From positions 338,019 through 402,018 of the forward strand of contig JALHNB010000001.1 of NCBI GenBank assembly GCA_022843745.1: a stretch of 64,000 nucleotides of DNA, written 5' to 3'. Position numbers and translations under genes: made by a program. Positions 59,825 through 64,000 of this stretch are shown here, one piece after another (the first letter of the stretch is position 1; each line of letters starts with the position of its first letter). The DNA is from Anaerolineae bacterium. GTDB lineage: Bacteria > Chloroflexota > Anaerolineae > Aggregatilineales > Phototrophicaceae. Below the pieces are notes generated by a model. It was not told the DNA's origin, did not search any database, and saw only the letters and a program-made list of their open reading frames with translations.

Positions 59825-61423
59825 TCAGCTCGCGGGGACTTTCTTAGCATTAAGAACGATCCGAAAACCCGCGAAATTTCCCCAGGAATTAGAGGAAAAT
59901 GAGGAACGTCGAGTAGTATAGAAATCCTCAACTAGCTCATTATCCCATGAACCTCCGCGTACTATACGAATATCCTCTCCATTTAATTCGCTTCCTCCAG
60001 TTTCAAATTTCGTTAAACACCATTCCCATACATTGCCACTCATATTAACCACGTTGAAAGGGCTGTCACCTTTCCCCTCATAATGAGTCACAGATATAGT
60101 TGAATAGCTCCTACAGAGAGGAACAGAATTATTGCACCAATGGCAGTCCCACTTATTACCCCAAAGATAGATACGATTATCATCACCCTGCGCTGCGCGT
60201 TGCCATTGTTGTTCCGTCGGTAAAACAATTTTTTCACCTGTGAATTCGCTCAACCACTTACAAAAAGCGACAGCCTCGTACCAGGAAACGCCCACAACAG
60301 GATGATCGGCTTGATTCCATTTTCTCTCCTGCCAGAAACGAGGCTCTCCACGCCTTTCGTCCTCTTTGAACTGCCAGCCTGCATCTGTCCACCATTTCTT
60401 CTCATGGTAGCCACCTGCTTCAATGAATTTGGCAAACTGTGTGTTGGTTGTAGGATACTTGGCGATGACAAAATTCGGAACATCGAACACTTGCCCACCT
60501 TTTGGCACATAGCCACCTTCGACCAACGTCACTTTGCCAGCTGGAATTTCAATCCAGGCGAATGGCTGTGACATCAGTTCGAGTGAAGTTGGGCGTTTAG
60601 CTGTGTTAGCAACTGAACGCCCCAATGCACCTAATATTTGAGTATCCAGCGACTCGACAAGGTCTGGATATACATTGCACCATTGCCGAAAAGCCGCTAA
60701 ACCCTGCTTACGGGTTATCCGGCTTTTCGCTACTGTCACAATATCCTCATACTCAATTTGCGCAGTTCGGCGGCGTTCGGCCTCATGAGCATGTTTCCTA
60801 GCGGTCTCAAGAATTTCGTCCAGCTTGAAAAATCTCGATGTATAACCACTATCTCGAAGGGTCTCAAGCAGAAAGATTGCTTTGTCATAATCTTCACTGT
60901 CCATCAGCAATGATATTTCATCCAATGTCGTTTTACTACTAATTGATCGCTCGGCGGGTGCAGAAGATATTCCTAGCGACGTTGAGGCTCGGCGGCGAAT
61001 CGGCGAGACTTTCGACACAAAATCAATCAATTTTTCGACAGCAGGTGTGAAGAAGTCCGGGTAAAAGTTAACTCCCTGCATCCGTGACACTTCTTTAATG
61101 TCTTCTGGCAGGCCGGACGGTGGTAGTAAACCCTCGACACATACCAAAGCCAGCGGAATTTTTTGTTCCAGCGTTTCGCGAATCTCCCGCCGCACCCAAT
61201 CATCGTCGCGATGAATGCGATCCGCGAAGGTTGTCTCGGAAATTACCAGCAAAACCACATCACTGTTACGCAGGTGATTGACAATCGCGCTTTCAAAGTC
61301 TGTCTGGTCGATGCTGTCCACATCGACAAAAATGTCTGCGTCCAGTCGTTCACGCAATTGATCGGCGAGTCGGTGCGTGAATCCCCAGCTTTTGCGACGA
61401 TAAGAGATGAAAATTTTGGGCAT
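59825..61423 (-). CDS. TIR domain fused to an FGE-sulfatase-like domain
   Basis: 532 residues. The TIR domain (1 to about 140) reads IFISYRRKSWGFTHRLADQL, DADIFVDVDSIDQTDFESAI, VVLLVISETTF. A helical linker (about 150-290) leads to a formylglycine-generating-enzyme fold (FAWIEIPAGKVTLVEGG, PTTNTQFAKFIEAGGYH, VSWYEAVAFCKWLSEFTGE, VVNMSGNVWEWC, IVRGGSWDN). The C-terminal region after GGSW has no Cys, so the copper-binding pair of true FGE is missing and it probably binds ligands or partners. TIR domains often consume NAD upon activation. Monocistronic; divergent from GH10. Confidence 0.9.
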   Translation of the reverse strand: MPKIFISYRRKSWGFTHRLADQLRERLDADIFVDVDSIDQTDFESAIVNHLRNSDVVLLVISETTFADRIHRDDDWVRREIRETLEQKIPLALVCVEGLLPPSGLPEDIKEVSRMQGVNFYPDFFTPAVEKLIDFVSKVSPIRRRASTSLGISSAPAERSISSKTTLDEISLLMDSEDYDKAIFLLETLRDSGYTSRFFKLDEILETARKHAHEAERRRTAQIEYEDIVTVAKSRITRKQGLAAFRQWCNVYPDLVESLDTQILGALGRSVANTAKRPTSLELMSQPFAWIEIPAGKVTLVEGGYVPKGGQVFDVPNFVIAKYPTTNTQFAKFIEAGGYHEKKWWTDAGWQFKEDERRGEPRFWQERKWNQADHPVVGVSWYEAVAFCKWLSEFTGEKIVLPTEQQWQRAAQGDDNRIYLWGNKWDCHWCNNSVPLCRSYSTISVTHYEGKGDSPFNVVNMSGNVWEWCLTKFETGGSELNGEDIRIVRGGSWDNELVEDFYTTRRSSFSSNSWGNFAGFRIVLNAKKVPAS

Positions 61424-61547
61424 GAGTCATCTATGAAGCTAATCAAATCAAGTGAAGTCTATTATCCAGGAAGGGACAGGCAAAGGCAAATCTGTAAAAG
61501 ACAAAGTTGCCTGATAAAATATCCCCTCTCAACTCAAAGGATAAGAA

Positions 61548-63047
61548 ATGCCTACAATAATTTTCGACCATCCCGGCTTCGCCATCTCTGGCCCTTATGT
61601 GACCGATATGAAGCGGCGACCTGTGCATGAGGCGCATCTCGCCCGCGAAGGCGATTCAATCGTCATCACTACGCCGCCCGGTGTCCGGTTCATGCTGCAC
61701 GTTTCACTCGGAGTCGAGGGTTTTGGGCGCACGTTTTGCACGGCGGATCGTGGCGGCGAAGGCTACAGTGGCAGCGGAAAATTTCTACTTCTGCGCGAAC
61801 TGGCCTTTTCGCATATGCAGCGCGCCGAACGCACCGTTTCCGCTAACGAGGTCGATACCCCGGCTGAACTGGTCGAAGCGCGCGAAAAATATGCGCTCGG
61901 CACGTGGCGGGATTGGCAGCACAACAGCATGATTGCGTTGGCTCACGCGCTGGTCGCTGGCGAAGAAGCTGCCCGCGCCGCCGCTGAACGGACTCTCGCC
62001 AATCGTGACCGCAGCGCACATCCTGGGCCGCTGATTTCCGGCACATTGTTTGGCGAACGGCTGAATGATTGGAGCATCGGTGTTGGGCCGGATTGGGATC
62101 CCGCCACAGAACCGCCGGATTTCGTGCGCCCACTGTCTGAAAATGAAAGTATCGCCGCGATCTGCAACGCTGCGACGCTGCCGACTTTCTGGCGCTGGAT
62201 CGAGCCGCAGCGGGGCAAGCCACGCTGGGATGTGCTGGATAATCTGGTCGAGTTTTCGGTGCAACGTAATCTCAAAATCAAGAGTTTTGCGCTTTGTTGG
62301 GGTGGAATCGGCGGCACTCCGATGTGGCTGCGCGGCCTGTCGCAAAAAGAAAAGCTTCGCGCGATTGAAAACTGGATTACCCAGATCGTCGGGCGCTATA
62401 AAGATCATATTGATGTCTGGGAAACACTGAACGAAATGCACGATTGGTCGTTTGGCGATCCATACGGCTGGTCACACGCTCAGACTTTAGAAGTCACACG
62501 CATGGTCAACGAACTGGTCGGTGCGCTCGACCCCGGCAAGCCGCGCATCATCAACAACTGCACCATCTGGGGAGATTACACTCAGAATCATCCCGGCCAA
62601 TGGGCGCCGCTGACCTATCTCGAAGACGTGATTCAGGCGGGTATTCCGTTTGAAGGCATCGGCGTACAATATTATAATCCGGGTCGTGATTTGCTGGAAT
62701 GTGCGCAGCAGTTGGATACCTATGCCGAACTCGGCAAAACGCTGTGGGTTACGGAGATGGGTACGCCCGCCGACCAACGCCAACACGGACAGGTCGAAAC
62801 AGGGCAGCTTGACCCGCTGGTGGGCTGGCGCGGCCCCTGGTCGCTGAAAAGTCAGGCCGATTGGGTCGAACTGTGGTATACGCTGGCAAGTGCGCGTCCG
62901 TCATTGAAGGCGCTCAATTGGTGGGACTGTGGTGATGAACGCGCATTCATCGCTCACGCCGGTTGGCTGGATATGCAAGGCCAGCCGAAACCCGTCTACA
63001 CGCGCCTGCAAGCGTGGTGCCAGAAATTTGGCATCGGAAAAACTTAA
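61548..63047 (+). CDS. GH10-type endo-beta-1,4-xylanase-like glycosidase
   Basis: 499 residues, no signal peptide. After an N-terminal beta-rich carbohydrate-binding-like part (about 1-95), the TIM barrel shows the GH10 acid/base Glu in DVWETLNEMHDW and the nucleophile Glu in LWVTEMGTP. TLPTFWRWIEPQRGKPRWDVLD and SLKALNWWDCGDERAFI also fit. Lack of a signal suggests it acts on imported oligosaccharides, or leaves by another route. AAAGGA precedes the ATG. The PhyH gene follows after 67 bases. Confidence 0.88.
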   Translation: MPTIIFDHPGFAISGPYVTDMKRRPVHEAHLAREGDSIVITTPPGVRFMLHVSLGVEGFGRTFCTADRGGEGYSGSGKFLLLRELAFSHMQRAERTVSANEVDTPAELVEAREKYALGTWRDWQHNSMIALAHALVAGEEAARAAAERTLANRDRSAHPGPLISGTLFGERLNDWSIGVGPDWDPATEPPDFVRPLSENESIAAICNAATLPTFWRWIEPQRGKPRWDVLDNLVEFSVQRNLKIKSFALCWGGIGGTPMWLRGLSQKEKLRAIENWITQIVGRYKDHIDVWETLNEMHDWSFGDPYGWSHAQTLEVTRMVNELVGALDPGKPRIINNCTIWGDYTQNHPGQWAPLTYLEDVIQAGIPFEGIGVQYYNPGRDLLECAQQLDTYAELGKTLWVTEMGTPADQRQHGQVETGQLDPLVGWRGPWSLKSQADWVELWYTLASARPSLKALNWWDCGDERAFIAHAGWLDMQGQPKPVYTRLQAWCQKFGIGKT

Positions 63048-63114
63048 CCGGGGTTGTTGCAAAGCCGAAACGATCAAGCCATAATCAAAAGTAAAAAAGT
63101 GAAAGGAAAAGAAA

Positions 63115-63918
63115 ATGTTAAGCGAAAAACAAGTTGCCGATTTTAAAGCCAGAGGATTTGTAAACGGCGGTAAAGTTCTCAGCGATGAGCAGGTTGATGT
63201 TTTACGCGCGGATATGGAGCGTGTGATCGCCAACCGCGACAACGCGAACGTCAAGCAACCCGTCCTGCTGCGCAACCTGAGCCGCGATGAAAATACCCCG
63301 GTCTGGCAAGTTGTTAATATCTGGGAAGTGAGCGATGCCTTTCACGCTTTAATCTCTCAACCGCAGATCGTGGAAGGGCTGGCGCAGTTGACCGATGCTA
63401 CCCAACTCCGCATCTGGCACGATCAGATTCAATACAAACCCGCGCAGGTCGGCGGTGTGAATATGTGGCATCAGGACGCCCCCTATTGGCCGATCATCGC
63501 GCCGATGACCGAGGTTTCAGCCTGGGTCGCGCTGGACGATGTGGATGTCGATAACGGCTGCATGAGCATGGTTCTTGGTTCGCACCTGTGGGGCGACAAG
63601 ATCGAATTTATCCACACGCTCAAGGATTTCGACTCGATGCCGAGCGAATTTGAGGGTCATAAATTGGAAGTCGTGCTGTGTCCCGTAAAAAAGGGTGAGG
63701 TGCATTATCACCACGCGCTGACCTGGCACGGCTCACACGCCAACACCAGTGGACGACCACGCCGCGCGATTGCGCTGCATTATATGACGCAGGACACGCG
63801 CTATGTCGCTGCTGGCAATCACCCGATGAAGCCGTTTGTGGAAGTCGCGGATGGTGAACTGATGCAGGGTGAACATTTCCCGCTGGTCTACGAACGCGAA
63901 AAATTCGCAACCCCGTAA
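63115..63918 (+). CDS. Phytanoyl-CoA dioxygenase-like protein, distant to the array
   Basis: 267 residues. The metal ligands are His and Asp in NMWHQDAPYW and the distal His in LTWHGSHANTSGRPRRAIALHY, where the 2-oxoglutarate Arg also lies. It is clearly more distant from the three array proteins than they are from each other. AAAGGAAAAG precedes the ATG. Probably downstream in the GH10 transcript. The substrate is unknown. Confidence 0.87.
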   Translation: MLSEKQVADFKARGFVNGGKVLSDEQVDVLRADMERVIANRDNANVKQPVLLRNLSRDENTPVWQVVNIWEVSDAFHALISQPQIVEGLAQLTDATQLRIWHDQIQYKPAQVGGVNMWHQDAPYWPIIAPMTEVSAWVALDDVDVDNGCMSMVLGSHLWGDKIEFIHTLKDFDSMPSEFEGHKLEVVLCPVKKGEVHYHHALTWHGSHANTSGRPRRAIALHYMTQDTRYVAAGNHPMKPFVEVADGELMQGEHFPLVYEREKFATP

Positions 63919-63928
63919 AGCAAAAGAT

Positions 63929-64000
63929 TTAACGCAAAGACGCAGAGGACGCAAAGAAACGCAGAGATTTTTGAAATTTTCTTTGCGCACCTTTGTGTTC
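63929..64000. repeat. Dispersed ACGCAAAG-type repeat, cut by the window edge
   Basis: Direct units of AACGCAAAGACGCAGAGG type fill 63929-63967. A partner in inverse orientation, CTTTGCGCACCTTTGTG, starts at 63981, so a hairpin can form across TTTTTGAAATTTT. Similar repeats are scattered in Chloroflexota and other bacteria. No coding sense. Confidence 0.65.

Noticed and set aside
59825-61423. Variable protein of a diversity-generating retroelement
   Set aside because: The FGE-like fold is a common target of such elements, but no reverse transcriptase or template repeat is visible in the window.

Overview
The window reads as chromosomal DNA of a member of the Chloroflexota, probably Anaerolineae-like. 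This is inferred from gene style, not from a marker gene: many exported proteins with Pro/Thr-rich linkers, tandem TPR proteins, TIR proteins fused to other domains, BMP-type nucleoside transport, a membrane-anchored di-heme cytochrome c, tandem phytanoyl-CoA dioxygenase-like genes, and dispersed GTAGGGGC hairpins between genes. There is one tRNA gene (Arg, anticodon CCT) and no rRNA, CRISPR array or recognisable transposase. Genes are dense; the only stretch over 300 bases without a gene is the divergent region between rho and a GAF protein (1846-2227).

Layout. 1-6.8 kb: cut-off Rieske oxygenase, rho, GAF protein, exported repeat protein plus SDR epimerase, YtxH protein, and a LURP-one protein followed by a TIR gene broken by one stop codon. 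7-10.3 kb: a LutB-type Fe-S protein and a DUF3352-like exported protein. 10.4-21.3 kb: a transport and redox block holding a BMP binding protein fused to a fasciclin-like domain, divergent di-heme cytochrome c and multicopper oxidase, a family-5 binding protein whose segments appear circularly permuted, and a BMP-type ABC operon (ATPase and two permeases, the first with a very large insertion). 21.3-24.6 kb: DUF2330, UroD-like and ManA genes. 24.7-27.3 kb: an arsenic operon (arsC, arsR-arsC fusion, metallophosphoesterase, aquaporin) with no ArsB or Acr3 pump. 27.3-36.5 kb: two TPR paralogues, a PAS histidine kinase without a response regulator, a CtpE-like P-type ATPase, a sugar isomerase-like protein and a LysM-like exported protein.

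36.5-45 kb: a TIR-TM-WD40 protein next to an unrecognised 685-residue membrane protein, a family-2 glycosyltransferase, and three 252-residue PhyH paralogues in tandem, separated by related hairpins and by short remnants of further copies. 45-51.3 kb: a GT-C-like membrane protein, small unknown genes, a DUF5996 protein, an aminotransferase and a TPR protein. 51.4-52.7 kb: tRNA-Arg, then an AT-rich patch with an XRE repressor and a divergent zinc-ribbon/HNH protein, which looks acquired. 52.7-57.1 kb: propeller, DCC, DUF4230 and ion-channel-like membrane proteins. 57.1-59.7 kb: a sugar-phosphate transferase and a glycosyltransferase (exopolysaccharide pair). 59.8-64 kb: a TIR-FGE protein, a GH10 glycosidase, a fourth PhyH protein and a dispersed repeat at the right edge.

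The most unusual items are the permuted family-5 binding protein, the BMP-fasciclin fusion with its oversized permease, the PhyH array with its remnants, and the pump-less arsenic operon. All functions are inferred from motifs read by eye; no database search was run.
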